A stretch of 64,000 bases of DNA from Pleomorphovibrio marinus (GCF_003347495.1 NZ_QCXY01000012.1:1-64000), one strand, 5' to 3'. Numbered from the stretch's first letter, positions 15,754 through 27,593 are shown. Numbers and translations are program-made. Notes: generated by a model not told the origin, from the letters alone.

Positions 15754-15885
15754 CCATAACACACCTTGGATCCATCTGGGGGTCCCGGTAAAGATTTTGT
15801 TTTGTACTTTTAATAATATCCGTTCAGAAAAGAAAGGGTAAGGCTCCGGAAGAACCCACCGTGTCCAAGCCGAATCCCGTGTGTG
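15754..15885 (+). repeat. attC-like site 8 (132 bp, degenerate right core)
   Basis: Left core CCATAAC (15754-15760), CACCTTGGA, a weaker GC arm CTGGGGG, right arms CCCACCG and TCCAAGCCG. The right core is GTGTGTG (15879-15885) instead of GTTRRRY. It is the last recognisable site on the right. Confidence 0.75.
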
Positions 15886-15903
15886 CAAAATTAGAAAGAC
15901 CAT

Positions 15904-16419
15904 GTGCAAAATATGGTTACAATGATTTTATTGATGACATTCAATAATTTGAATGCTCAAACTGATGAACAAATAATAAATGAAATCCTCTTCGACCTGT
16001 TTGGTTTTCATCAGGACACAATCTTTATGGAAAACATAATAACAAAAACTTACTTTTGGTATGACTCAGTTTCGTTTGAGAAGGCAACCGGATTAACAGT
16101 TCCTTCAAGGGTTATTTCTGAATGGAATAATAATGAAGAAAATCAAGACTTTAGTGCCCAATGGAAGGTGCAATATTTCAACAAAATTGACACATTGTTT
16201 TTAGATAAAGATACAGTGATAGGCAAAAAGCCACTTTTCAAATGTTTATCAAAACTAGAGATTGACCAATTATTTGAACAAACTAACAAACGACAAAATA
16301 TTTACTCAATAAGTAAAATACTATTCGATAACTCAAAAGAGAAAGCCCGATTAAGATCAAAAGGGTTGATGATAAGCGATTTTTATCTATTATTAAGCTC
16401 CAGCAAAATAATGTTTTAA
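15904..16419 (+). CDS. Secreted protein of unknown function, end of array
   Basis: A 171-residue protein. A short hydrophobic N-terminus (MVTMILLMTFNNLNAQ) looks like a signal peptide with cleavage after NAQ. The real start is probably the ATG at 15913. The mature part shows SARWKVQ-like Bacteroidota secreted-protein character but no family I recognise. It follows attC 8 directly, but no attC follows its stop. It is therefore either the last cassette with a lost attC or the first non-cassette gene. Confidence 0.6.
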   Translation: MQNMVTMILLMTFNNLNAQTDEQIINEILFDLFGFHQDTIFMENIITKTYFWYDSVSFEKATGLTVPSRVISEWNNNEENQDFSAQWKVQYFNKIDTLFLDKDTVIGKKPLFKCLSKLEIDQLFEQTNKRQNIYSISKILFDNSKEKARLRSKGLMISDFYLLLSSSKIMF

Positions 16420-16457
16420 AATGAAGTCGATATCCTGAATTTTGATAAATTTAAACT

Positions 16458-16679
16458 ATGAAGCATTTAACTTTACCTGATCATCTTGACCTGGATGAGA
16501 GGGAGACAAAAAGATTCCTCGCGGCAAAAATGTATGAATCCGGAAGGCTGTCACTCGGTCAGGCCGCAGAATTGGCTGGGTTGTCAAAAGTGGCATTTTC
16601 GGAGATTTTGGCTGATTATGATGTTTCTTTAATCAACTATCCACCTTGGGATATTCCAAAAGATGCAGCACAATTCTGA
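16458..16679 (+). CDS. UPF0175 family protein (antitoxin-like)
   Basis: A 73-residue protein with LDERETKRFLAAKMYESGRL and LGQAAELAGLSKVAFSEILADYDVSLINY, the UPF0175 helix-turn-helix pattern. Such proteins are usually the antitoxin-like partner of a DUF3368 PIN-type protein encoded directly downstream. Here only a short remnant of that partner remains (16678-16779). The gene itself is complete. Confidence 0.85.
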   Translation: MKHLTLPDHLDLDERETKRFLAAKMYESGRLSLGQAAELAGLSKVAFSEILADYDVSLINYPPWDIPKDAAQF

Positions 16680-16779
16680 TAGTATCCTTTCAGATACCAG
16701 CTGTTTAATAATTTTGGATAAAATTGATGTACTAAAAGGTAGAAAAGTCGCTGAAAACAAGAAAGAGGACACAATGTGA
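16678..16779 (+). pseudogene. Remnant of a DUF3368 PIN-type partner
   Basis: Read in the frame starting at 16678, the sequence gives DSILSDTSCLIILDKIDVLK, which matches the start of DUF3368 proteins (SDTSxLIxLxKIxxLxxL). It overlaps the UPF0175 stop as intact pairs do, then runs into unrelated sequence and a stop at 16777. Only the first strand and helix survive, so the toxin is dead. Confidence 0.75.
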
Positions 16780-17100
16780 ATTACACAATAAAATAAAACT
16801 ACGATCAAATTTTCTTGCAGAATGTCCAAGGACCGCATGGTAGTTTTCAGATTGTCTCGAATCCTTAAAGTGACGATAGCCCAAAGGCCACACAGGCATA
16901 CACTTTAATGCCCACAAAAAGTTTTGTTTTCTTGAAAAGTATAGTGGGTAATTTTGATATTTAGGCGGGAAGTGATATATTGTGTAAAACAGGTTTTTCA
17001 CTCAAAGTTTTAGGCGCTGCACCAAGCCTACACCTAAAGCGGAAATCTAGGCAGTAAAAAGTAGGTGTGGTTGTCAAACGTAAATAACCGGAACTACGTC
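16780..17100. other. Intergenic region without a recognisable gene
   Basis: About 320 bases between the DUF3368 remnant and the cupin gene. I see no open frame with family features. It may hold further debris of the deletion that removed the toxin. Confidence 0.5.
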
Positions 17101-17658
17101 ATGCCAACCAAAGGACAAATATTACTCGACAACTTTACTGGAGATACAATTGAATTCATCGAAACTTCTTCAGATACGAATGGAGAAAGGGTTACTTTAA
17201 AAGTGACCTTAAAAAGCAAAGGTCAAACTGTAGATGATCATATCCATATTTTACAAGACGAAACTTTTAAAGTTTTATCAGGTAGAATGACCTATCTCAG
17301 AGACGGGGAGAAGAACTACATAAGTGCTGGAGAAGAAGTTGTTTTACCCAAAAAAAAACCTCATAACCACTACAATACTTCTGATGAACCAGCAGTATTT
17401 ATCCAAACTATAACACCAGGAATAGATGTGGATTTATTTATCGAAAACCTATTTGGAATGATAAATGATTGTAAAGTCAAAGAGGGTAAATTACCATTTT
17501 TACAAGCTATGGTAACCGCAAGGTATTTGGAAAGCCCGTCAAGGCTTGCAGCAATACCTATGGGACTGCAAAATGTGTTAATAAATACCATAGGACCGAT
17601 AGCAAGGATGTTTGGGTATAGAGCCATTTATAAAAAATATACAGGAATTGAAAAATAA
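17101..17658 (+). CDS. Cupin domain protein
   Basis: A 185-residue protein with a single cupin barrel. Motif 1 is DDHIHILQDETFKVLSGRMT (H-x-H, then E, then G) and motif 2 lies around PKKKPHNHYNTSDEPAVF. A metal ion is expected at the His and Glu residues. The C-terminal 70 residues (LFGMINDCKVKEGKLPFLQA and following) are helical and may contact the membrane. Substrate unknown. I start at ATG 17101 rather than the GTG at 17065 because the family begins at the strand after MPTKGQ. Confidence 0.82.
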   Translation: MPTKGQILLDNFTGDTIEFIETSSDTNGERVTLKVTLKSKGQTVDDHIHILQDETFKVLSGRMTYLRDGEKNYISAGEEVVLPKKKPHNHYNTSDEPAVFIQTITPGIDVDLFIENLFGMINDCKVKEGKLPFLQAMVTARYLESPSRLAAIPMGLQNVLINTIGPIARMFGYRAIYKKYTGIEK

Positions 17659-18119
17659 CTAAAATCAATACATAGACCATCCTATAGCGGATGAACCTGA
17701 CGCATGTCCCCCTTGCTATACTGCTTGCCGCAGGCTGAGCGTTTCATTGAACCGCTTTTGCATCGCATGGAACGCATGTACCCACCGTAGACAAACAGAG
17801 TGATTTTGTCTCTGGGTTTTGAGGTTATCAAAACTCTTCACATGCACCAATGCACTCACAGCCCCTAATTACGTAATACGGTATAAATGACATTTCCATG
17901 GACGAGGGCAGGTAGTGAAAATTATAGTAAATTGAACGGGAAATTAAAGCCCATTGAGATAACTGACTTATAATTAAGGGATTAGCTTTACAACTATGCG
18001 TTTGTCTTTTATTTTGGTTTAATGGACTATGGGAAAGCATGGAGAGACAATTCATCCAAGGAAGATGGACAAATGCCACAGTGGCTGATAACATCTATTA
18101 CATAAATTTTCCTTATCCC
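17659..18119. other. Intergenic region, no gene assigned
   Basis: About 460 bases. A short frame near 17712-17789 reads LLYCLPQAERFIEPLLHRME and ends in a stop. It looks like the tail of a lost gene, but I do not recognise it. The rest has no coding features. Confidence 0.4.
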
Positions 18120-19064
18120 TTAAAGGGCTCCGGGCCTACCTCCTCTACTTTCTAGCGCATTCTGATTCCAGTTACCATTTACTGCTGCTGCCTGATAAGT
18201 AGTCTTAAGAAAACGCAGCAGTGTTTCATCCGGGTTTGAAGAGCTTCTTACCGACTCATATGGAAGTATATATTCCCCAAGTTCCGTATGATAAAAGGCT
18301 GCATCTGGCTCAATTGCTTCCGTGCGGAACCCTTCCGGCTCGGGATATGCATAGGCGTAAAAGGCCGGCTCACCTAGCCCGGTTCCTGGCCAAAAACCGG
18401 CGCTTGACAACTCATGGGAATACCCTTCTTCTGCAACCCAATCCGGGCAGTTTGGAATACCACCAGGATGCTTTGGGGCAAGCCGACCGGAAAAACGGGT
18501 CACCGCCAGGTCAAATGCTCCCCAGAAGAAATGAACCGGACTCACTTTGCCCAAAAAGTCAGCCCTGAAACGAGAGAAAACCCTGTGAATGTGCGTCAGG
18601 GCCAACCAAAAGCGGTGCATTGGTTCAGCGTCATAGTTGGCGTGGGTGGTATCATCGGGGAAGGCAGTGATCGGGTCGGGGATTTCCACTGGTTTTGTGT
18701 AAATAGTGGTGGTGATATTTAGTTCCTGGAGTTTGTCCATCGTCTGGTGATAGAAATCTGCCACGGACAATGACTTCAGCTCAAAGGAAACCCGACTTCC
18801 GTTTACTGTGCTAATCTCCAATCGATGGTCAATAAAGTTGAACTCGATTTCGAATCCTCCCGAGGGGTGCGGGATCAGGGAGGTGGTCAAGCCGCGTGAG
18901 GAGACATACAGCGTCACATGCCAGGAATGGTTAACCCAAGGCGTATTTTCCAGCCGGATCTTCCCGATGATCTGGGACCAAAGGTGTACCGTATCGAGTG
19001 TTTCCTGCCATTTGGATGGTTCCTGAAGCTTAGGCCAGGCAGGGCGGATATTTTGATTCATCAT
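18120..19064 (-). CDS. DUF5996 family protein
   Basis: About 314 residues, with the DUF5996 signature near the start: WPKLQEPSKWQETLDTVHLW, SQIIGKIRLENTPWVNHSWH and VTLYVSSRGLTTSLIPHPSG. FWGAFDLAVTRFSGR and HPGGIPNCPDWVAEEGYSHE follow in the middle, and FYHTELGEYILPYE is near the end. The function of the family is unknown. A longer frame runs to 19196, but its extra 44 residues do not belong to the family, so I choose the ATG at 19064. No operon partner: the AsmA-like gene ends 150 bases upstream and the next gene to the left is far. Confidence 0.88.
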   Translation of the reverse strand: MMNQNIRPAWPKLQEPSKWQETLDTVHLWSQIIGKIRLENTPWVNHSWHVTLYVSSRGLTTSLIPHPSGGFEIEFNFIDHRLEISTVNGSRVSFELKSLSVADFYHQTMDKLQELNITTTIYTKPVEIPDPITAFPDDTTHANYDAEPMHRFWLALTHIHRVFSRFRADFLGKVSPVHFFWGAFDLAVTRFSGRLAPKHPGGIPNCPDWVAEEGYSHELSSAGFWPGTGLGEPAFYAYAYPEPEGFRTEAIEPDAAFYHTELGEYILPYESVRSSSNPDETLLRFLKTTYQAAAVNGNWNQNALESRGGRPGAL

Positions 19065-19213
19065 AAATTGGACGTTGTGTTTTTTAACCTCAGTGTAGGT
19101 AGTTTGGTTCGACCCTTTCAAAATCCTGTTGCCAAATTTCCCATTCCGGGGATAGTAATCATTACATCCTTCGATATTAAGAATGTTTTTGGACAAAACC
19201 AGCCTTGAAGGAA

Positions 19214-22200
19214 CTACTTCCTAAACCTACCCAAAGTAACCCTAAAATCATCTGGCTTTCCCTGCATATTTATATTTATAAACCTCACTCTAGCTGAGGT
19301 ATCTCTAATCACAATAGCATCTTCTTGATCAGGGTCTACCTCCTCTCGAGACCTTCCCCCAAACAAGGACCTAAAACCGATTCGGGTAACCAGGCTTAGG
19401 GGGAGGCGAATGGTAAGATCCATTTCCTTATCTAAGCTCTGCCTGCCTGAAATTTCCATAAACCCAAGACTGGAATTTATATTCATACGAGGAATATGCA
19501 GCACTGCTCCTTTGAGGTCAAAGGTATTGGATAGGGTATCAAACCTTACCCTACGCAGGTTTCTATCCGCAAAATAATCGGATAAGGATAAAAATGGAGA
19601 GAAATTCACCAGGGTTCCCTCATATACCGTAAGGTCCATTTTGGCTTCGGACTTTTCAATTATTGGCGTGAGGTCAGGGTAAATCCTAAATTTTCCATCT
19701 ATGGTGCCAGAGACTCTACCCTTTAAGTTTTCATTGATGAGCACGTCCTGACCGAAGTTTTCAAATTTGAACAACAATTTATCTAAGTCCACTTGGTCTG
19801 CCACTATCCTAGAGTGCAGGTAAATCTCCTCAGGATCACTTCCATTTAAATACCCCCTGAGCCCCAAGCTTCCATTGGCGACCTTAAGTCCCAAGGTATC
19901 GAGGTGGAGAAAATGATTAGGTGTTGTTCTAAGCTCCGCCCTCACCTGCTCCAACCAATACCTGTGGTAATTCAGCTTTGCTATATCGGCCTTGAATTCC
20001 ATGTCTCTAAAAGGTAGTTTGAACACATTGGATGCTTCGGCATGATTGGTGTCCTCCTCCCCCTCATATCCCTTGAACCCCATAAGGGCGTCCAAGTCCA
20101 ATGCCTTGGCACGGAAATGAAAAAAATCCTTTTTGGTTTTCTTTTCTTTTTCGAGGCTCAGCCCCAGGTCAAAGTCAAATTCAGATACCCCCATTTTGCC
20201 GCCGAAGTTCTCTATGCTTAAGTAGGAATTCTCCCATTTTACCTTTCCTTTAAACCCCTCCAGTTTTAGCGGATGGCGTTGGGTACGTCCGCTAAGGTTT
20301 TCTAACAAAAGCTCGGAGGATGGTAGACCATCCTGGAGTTCCAAAGTAGCTTTACCACTGATGTCAAGTGAGGAAAAGTATTCTTCGGCCCAGGACTTAG
20401 GTAAATAATTAACCCCATTGTAGGTCAAAAGGTCATTGATCAGTAGTTTATTGGATTGCATCTTCCAAGAAATGCTCGAAAACCCGGCAAATTCCTCTCT
20501 GAGCCATTTGGGGTAATTTTCCATGGAAAGTTGAAAATTAAAGTCCGATTGGTCGATTTGTCCACTGAGCTTTTTCACTTCCAAGTTATCTTCTTCGATC
20601 TCCAATTCAAGGTTCAGGTCGTGAAATTTGTGCGGGTAGTTTTCCAGCATGGCGTTCAACCCCCTGATCTGAAAAATACCCTTGGGAAGGTACTCGAAAT
20701 TAAACAGCTCGTCAGCCATAGAAGCAACACCTAACTCAAACCTTAGGTCTCGGATTTTCTCTTTTTTTTCTGCATTCAGGAGGAGTTCCGGCAGGTGAAG
20801 ATGTGAAGATTTGGTGGTCAAAGAAAAATTAACGGGTTTTGGAAGCCGATGAAGCATAGCAGGAAAGTCACTAATCTGACCCTTGAAATTAAAGTCCGAC
20901 TTCCCGATCCGGAAGTACAGACTGTCCAGACTGAACTCTCCTGCCCTCAATATGGCATTAGCATTGACACCTTGAATAAGGTGAGGGTAATCCCTAAGGG
21001 AAAAATTCAAATCCTTCAAAGACAAGGTGGACTGTAAACTTCGCTTCGCAGTAGCCATATCCAAGGCAGATGCCTCCAGTTCCACAAGTTCATCAAAATC
21101 CATGTCCACAATTACTTTACCGCTGATTCCTTGAAACTTGTCCAAGCCAAAGAAATCCCCCACAAAACCTAAGTCTATATCGGCCTTCAATTTAACCTTT
21201 ACATGAGGTTCTTCGAAGTTTCTTATGACCAAATCCCCCTGAAAATTTCCTTGTTCAGGTTTGGCATTAAAATTTTGAACATGCAATTCGGATGTTTTGA
21301 GACTCTGTTCCTCCCCATTGGTAAAGAAACCAAAAAACCTAAGCTCATCTACTTTAAGATTATTGTCCGTTCTCTGGAAAAAGGCATTTTCACATCCGAA
21401 TTCCGCACTCACTGCGGGTAATACTCCCTCAGCGATCATTCCTCTGATGCCACCCCTGAAAAACACCTCCCCTTCATTCCTGTAAGCATTCAAGGCCTCG
21501 GCTGTCCCTTCGGGCAAAAAAGCAGCGAATAAATTAAAATCAGGCTTTTGACCTTCCACCCGGACATCTACATCCAAGCCATTATCTAAAACTCCAACAA
21601 TGCCTGAGGCTGCGAACAAAGCTTCTTCCAACTGTATGCGGGAGGGTTCAATATTTATTTTCTCTTCCTGGGTATGATAATTTAAATTCAGGGCCAGTCG
21701 AACTTGCTTGTTGGAAAAGAAGGTGGTATCCTCCCTAATTAGGACATTTACCTTGAATTCAGCATCTACCTCAAGTGCAAGGACATCATCTCGCTTACGC
21801 ATACTTGCCCCCCAATAATCTATAGCAAGCAGATATGCAGAAGCATCCAAGTGATTTTTATAGGAAACCGTGAAATTTGATACTTTTGCTTTAGCTAGGG
21901 CAAAGTCCACTATACCTTCACTCTCTGAGTTCTTTTTCTCTATACCCTTGGCTGCAAGCAGGTTAAACTCTCCATTAGGATTTTTAACCACATCTAGATG
22001 CCCATCACTTATTAGAACGCTCTTAATCTTATGATTTCCTTCGATGATGTCCCAAAAATTAAAACCTAAATAAAGATGGCCGGCTTTGTAAAAGGGTCTG
22101 CTGTCCATTAATTTGGTTTCATAAAAAGCCACATCCCTCAAGTCTATGGATATATAGGGGAAGTTCTGAAATAGGGATACTCTGCTTTTTTCAACTGTAA

Positions 22201-22348
22201 GTTGACCTGTAAATTGTCTGTTGGCCATTTCAAGTGCCTTCTTTGTAAGAGTTTCCTGTTGAATGGTAAGTAGTGCAACTGCGAAAGCCAATACGATCGC
22301 GAATAGCAGAAAAATCGAAATTGATATCCTTAGGAGCCAAGCTTTCAT
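19214..22348 (-). CDS. AsmA-like outer-membrane biogenesis protein
   Basis: A 1044-residue protein with one N-terminal membrane anchor (residues 5-28) and then a very long periplasmic region of repeated beta-strand segments. It shows the AsmA opening (KKALEMANRQFTGQLTVEKS, SLFQNFPYISIDLRDVAF) and the AsmA C-terminal region (LTPIIEKSEAKMDLTVYEGT, IHIPRMNINSSLG-type strands). AsmA/TamB-like proteins are thought to form hydrophobic grooves that carry lipids between membranes. Length and architecture are normal for Bacteroidota. It stands alone with about 730 bases upstream that hold no gene. Confidence 0.88.
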   Translation of the reverse strand: MKAWLLRISISIFLLFAIVLAFAVALLTIQQETLTKKALEMANRQFTGQLTVEKSRVSLFQNFPYISIDLRDVAFYETKLMDSRPFYKAGHLYLGFNFWDIIEGNHKIKSVLISDGHLDVVKNPNGEFNLLAAKGIEKKNSESEGIVDFALAKAKVSNFTVSYKNHLDASAYLLAIDYWGASMRKRDDVLALEVDAEFKVNVLIREDTTFFSNKQVRLALNLNYHTQEEKINIEPSRIQLEEALFAASGIVGVLDNGLDVDVRVEGQKPDFNLFAAFLPEGTAEALNAYRNEGEVFFRGGIRGMIAEGVLPAVSAEFGCENAFFQRTDNNLKVDELRFFGFFTNGEEQSLKTSELHVQNFNAKPEQGNFQGDLVIRNFEEPHVKVKLKADIDLGFVGDFFGLDKFQGISGKVIVDMDFDELVELEASALDMATAKRSLQSTLSLKDLNFSLRDYPHLIQGVNANAILRAGEFSLDSLYFRIGKSDFNFKGQISDFPAMLHRLPKPVNFSLTTKSSHLHLPELLLNAEKKEKIRDLRFELGVASMADELFNFEYLPKGIFQIRGLNAMLENYPHKFHDLNLELEIEEDNLEVKKLSGQIDQSDFNFQLSMENYPKWLREEFAGFSSISWKMQSNKLLINDLLTYNGVNYLPKSWAEEYFSSLDISGKATLELQDGLPSSELLLENLSGRTQRHPLKLEGFKGKVKWENSYLSIENFGGKMGVSEFDFDLGLSLEKEKKTKKDFFHFRAKALDLDALMGFKGYEGEEDTNHAEASNVFKLPFRDMEFKADIAKLNYHRYWLEQVRAELRTTPNHFLHLDTLGLKVANGSLGLRGYLNGSDPEEIYLHSRIVADQVDLDKLLFKFENFGQDVLINENLKGRVSGTIDGKFRIYPDLTPIIEKSEAKMDLTVYEGTLVNFSPFLSLSDYFADRNLRRVRFDTLSNTFDLKGAVLHIPRMNINSSLGFMEISGRQSLDKEMDLTIRLPLSLVTRIGFRSLFGGRSREEVDPDQEDAIVIRDTSARVRFININMQGKPDDFRVTLGRFRK

Positions 22349-23076
22349 GGGTTAAAGAAATTTCTAACAGAAACGTAGTACCCCATATAGATGGTTGCCG
22401 TCTTCGCAAAAAATTTAGTGCTTTCCCCCCTTACCTATCAGAAAACTGTTTCTCCAGACGCTCTCTATCCCAATGAGCGCTATCTGCTGCTGCAGCATAG
22501 CTGCATTGGGGAAACTTCCATAAGGTTTCAGATGAGATACCAGATTGTTGGACCTTCTTGTAGGGTAGGATAAATTTTCTAGACCTTCTTCACAATAGGC
22601 AGATTCCGGATTTATCTTCAAAGATTAAAACCTTCAGGTTGTGGAGTAATGATACATTTGATAGAATAGAGCCATTGGAATAATAGGACAAGAATAACAA
22701 CACTTAAATTGCTGGAAAAAAAGAAAGTTCACTTCAACTACAGTGACTTTACGGAGAAAACAATCGATTTCACACCATTTTTTTGAAAAGATAAATTAAA
22801 ATAGGTAAACCACTGTCTGGTCCTGCATATTTTCACAAAGGTAAGCTTTATGAGTACAGGCGGGGGGATTATTGGCCAAATGATAAGGATTATTGCCCTG
22901 ACTTCCTAAGGCAATATCAACCAGAAGCAGAAATGACTGGAATAAGTAAGCACGGCAGGCAGGTAATCGGGTATAGGACCCCATCAGGATTCTCTGATGG
23001 GGTGCTTCCTGGCTTATTGCATTGCAAGTTGATTTCTGAGATAGTTAGAAGGCATCCATTCCTAACCTTTTTTCTG
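22349..23076. other. Intergenic region, no gene; one strong hairpin
   Basis: About 730 bases without a convincing frame. A perfect 10-bp stem ACCCCATCAG / CTGATGGGGT lies at 22978-23003. It has no T-run on either strand, so it is not an ordinary intrinsic terminator. Confidence 0.5.
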
Positions 23077-23523
23077 CTAGTCGTGATCCAGCGGGCTGGT
23101 GATCATACTTACCAATTTCCATTGTCCACTCACCTTACGAAGGTTCCGAACCTCATAAGATTTGATCTCTGTATCCGCCAGTTTAAGGTGTTGGACATAT
23201 ACTGCGAAGGCCTGGTCTCCATTAATGGAAATATCAAAATCAGAATTCGATAAAGTTACTTTTCCAGGATCTGGATTTGACTCCATATATTCCTTGATGG
23301 ATTGGCTGATTTCCTCCCAGTTATTGGATCTCATTCCACTACTAGTCACTAAAAAATTAACATTGCTATTGTGGTCCCAGTGACTGGCCCAGGCATTATA
23401 GTCCCGGTTAAAAAAAGAGGTGGTTTCACCTTTAAGGGCATTTTTGATGGCTTCTTCTTCTGAGGTTTGGGCCAAAAGCAATGTGACCAAAAACAGTAAG
23501 GCAATCGTGAATGTGGTTTTCAT
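23077..23523 (-). CDS. Secreted NTF2-like (SnoaL/DUF4440-type) protein
   Basis: About 148 residues. A signal peptide (MKTTFTIALLFLVTLLLAQ) precedes an NTF2-like cone fold: EEEAIKNALKGETTSFFNRD, YNAWASHWDHNSNVNFLVTS, a strand with FDISINGDQAFAVYVQHLKL, and VRNLRKVSGQWKLVSMITSP at the end. Members are small enzymes or binding proteins, and the pocket residues do not identify a substrate. I start at 23523, at the signal peptide Met, not the longer frame to 23553. Confidence 0.85.
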   Translation of the reverse strand: MKTTFTIALLFLVTLLLAQTSEEEAIKNALKGETTSFFNRDYNAWASHWDHNSNVNFLVTSSGMRSNNWEEISQSIKEYMESNPDPGKVTLSNSDFDISINGDQAFAVYVQHLKLADTEIKSYEVRNLRKVSGQWKLVSMITSPLDHD

Positions 23524-23553
23524 AATAATAAGGTTAAAGGTGGGTATAGACAT

Positions 23554-23991
23554 TCTTGTTAAAAGGCGGATACATAAGCATTACAGGAACTCAAGTAAAC
23601 CCCTTGTCACATTCAAGCAAGCATTTACCACCCTGAATCTGTGTAGTGATATTTGGTGTTAGATGCTTGAATTTCTGTGAAAGTGTACGTTGCATTAGCT
23701 TTGCTTTCCCTTGAAAACCCTAAAAAGTAATTCCAATGCGGATATAGTCTCCAAAGACCTTGATAACTAGAAAACCTGCATTCCAAGCAAGCACTTCAAA
23801 GTTAACTTTCGTATAACTTACAAATTATAGAATAAATATAGCAATTAAATACATAAAACAAAATTTTTATGTAAAAAAATCTAATCTTTACCTATTTTTT
23901 GTAAAGGATCATGGATAGAGCAATATTGTTGCCGAATAGGGTTCTTACTTAAATTACTGGAAATATTGTATTTTTATAAAAACAACATCAT
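23554..23991. other. Intergenic region upstream of the oxidoreductase
   Basis: About 440 AT-rich bases, no gene seen. TATTTTTA just before the ATG at 23992 (about 23969) resembles a -7 box for the oxidoreductase gene. Confidence 0.4.
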
Positions 23992-25098
23992 ATGCTTAAA
24001 ATAGGAATCATTGGTTGTGGTATGATCGCAGAATTCGGCCATATACCTGCCATTCAAAAAGTTGCTGGGTTTCAGCTTTATGCCCTTTATGACCATGATT
24101 TCTCAAGGGCCACCCATCTTCAGCAACAGTTCCATGTCCCCCATGCATACCCCTCGGAAGAAGAGTTCTTTTCTTCTGGTATCGACGCGGTAGTCATTTG
24201 TACCCCTGCTCCCATCCATTACAAAAACGTAATGGATGCCGCCAAGCATAAAAAGCATGTTTTATGTGAAAAGCCCCTAGGTATGAGTGAGAAAGAAATG
24301 CTGGAAATGGAAAAAGTTATGAAAGATGCCGGACTGATGTTATTCACAGGGTTCAATTACAGGTTCAGCCAAAGCGCCATGGATATACACCGACTGATAA
24401 GTGAAAAGGCCATTGGGGAGGTGAGGCTGTTACGACTTATTTATAACTGGCACCTGCATGGCAAGTGGGAATGGAATGAAAATGGGGAAAGGGTGGACAG
24501 CGCCCTCAGGGTGGGAAGGATGAAAGAGGGAGGCCCAATGGTGGACTGTGGGGTTCACCAGATCGATCTTGCCCGATGGTGGTTAAACTCTGAAGTAGAG
24601 TGGCAGCATGGAATTGGGGTTTGGTTGGATACCTATGAGGCACCGGATCATATGTACCTTCACATGGCACATAAATGCGGGGCTCACTCCATGGTGGAAA
24701 TGAGTTTTTCCTACAACACCACCTCTAAGGAACCAAGAACCCATTTTCAATATGAGATAATCGGTACTGACGGGGTGATAAGGTACAATAGAGAGGAGCA
24801 TTCCTTTGAACTGAGAAACTCCCATGGTACCCAACATCTTCCATGGCATCCTGAAAAAAGTTTTACCGGGATGTACTTGGAGCTTTTAAAAGCCTTGCAA
24901 ACGGGAACCACAGGAGATATGCCAACGGCGGATGATGGTATCAAAGCCACTAAAATTGCCAAAGCTGCAACTGACCAGGCCATCAGAGAGAGGGATACGC
25001 CTAGTATAGGTTGCCCATCCTCCAAAGTCCGGGCTGAACAGGGAAGACTTTACAATGAAGAGGTGCCCATGGATTTTATAGATGCGGTAGAAGAATAA
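23992..25098 (+). CDS. Gfo/Idh/MocA family oxidoreductase
   Basis: A 368-residue NAD(P)-dependent dehydrogenase. The nucleotide-binding Rossmann motif is IGIIGCGMIAEFGHIPAIQK. The family motif AKHKKHVLCEKPLGMSEKEM carries the EKP lysine, followed by FTGFNYRFSQSA. The C-terminal domain has GGPMVDCGVHQIDLARWWL, with Asp and His of the active site. Such enzymes oxidise or reduce sugars, inositols or their acids, and the substrate cannot be told. It is monocistronic, with opposed neighbours. The length is normal. Confidence 0.9.
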   Translation: MLKIGIIGCGMIAEFGHIPAIQKVAGFQLYALYDHDFSRATHLQQQFHVPHAYPSEEEFFSSGIDAVVICTPAPIHYKNVMDAAKHKKHVLCEKPLGMSEKEMLEMEKVMKDAGLMLFTGFNYRFSQSAMDIHRLISEKAIGEVRLLRLIYNWHLHGKWEWNENGERVDSALRVGRMKEGGPMVDCGVHQIDLARWWLNSEVEWQHGIGVWLDTYEAPDHMYLHMAHKCGAHSMVEMSFSYNTTSKEPRTHFQYEIIGTDGVIRYNREEHSFELRNSHGTQHLPWHPEKSFTGMYLELLKALQTGTTGDMPTADDGIKATKIAKAATDQAIRERDTPSIGCPSSKVRAEQGRLYNEEVPMDFIDAVEE

Positions 25099-25202
25099 GA
25101 TTTGGGAAATTAACTTTGCTTACCATGAATAATTACAACTTCAAAAAACGACACCTATTTTCAGGTCCACATCTACTTGGGTCGTTGCTGATAATGACAG
25201 GT

Positions 25203-27592
<2,390 letters not shown>

Positions 27593-27593
27593 T

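Larger units (their letters stand above)
1..15885 (+). mobile_element. Integron-type gene cassette array (partial, no integrase in window)
   Basis: Eight attC-like sites separate small cassettes whose genes all lie on the + strand with almost no extra spacing. Each site has outer core sites ending in AAC (left) and starting with GTT (right), inner arms CACCTTGGA / TCCAAGCTG, a GC-rich arm GCGGGCGG / CCCGCCG and a variable centre of about 70 bases. Three sites are split by group II introns at the same base. Cassette content (toxin-antitoxin pairs, secreted unknowns, a methyltransferase) fits sedentary chromosomal integrons. No intI or attI is visible. From the orientation they should lie left of position 1, or the array is a cluster lacking an integrase. 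The right edge is the degenerate eighth attC, perhaps followed by one more cassette gene. Confidence 0.82.

Noticed and set aside
572-15885. Reading the 130-bp repeats as a CRISPR array or as ordinary dispersed repeats
   Set aside because: The units are far apart with genes between them, are imperfect palindromes with conserved outer cores, and their ends pair within cassettes. There are no spacers of constant size.
18221-19208. Three + strand frames opposite the DUF5996 gene
   Set aside because: They are antisense shadows of a clearly recognised protein-coding frame.
22978-23003. Hairpin ACCCCATCAG / CTGATGGGGT as terminator of the NTF2-like gene
   Set aside because: No T-run follows on either strand, and the distance to the gene end is about 75 bases.
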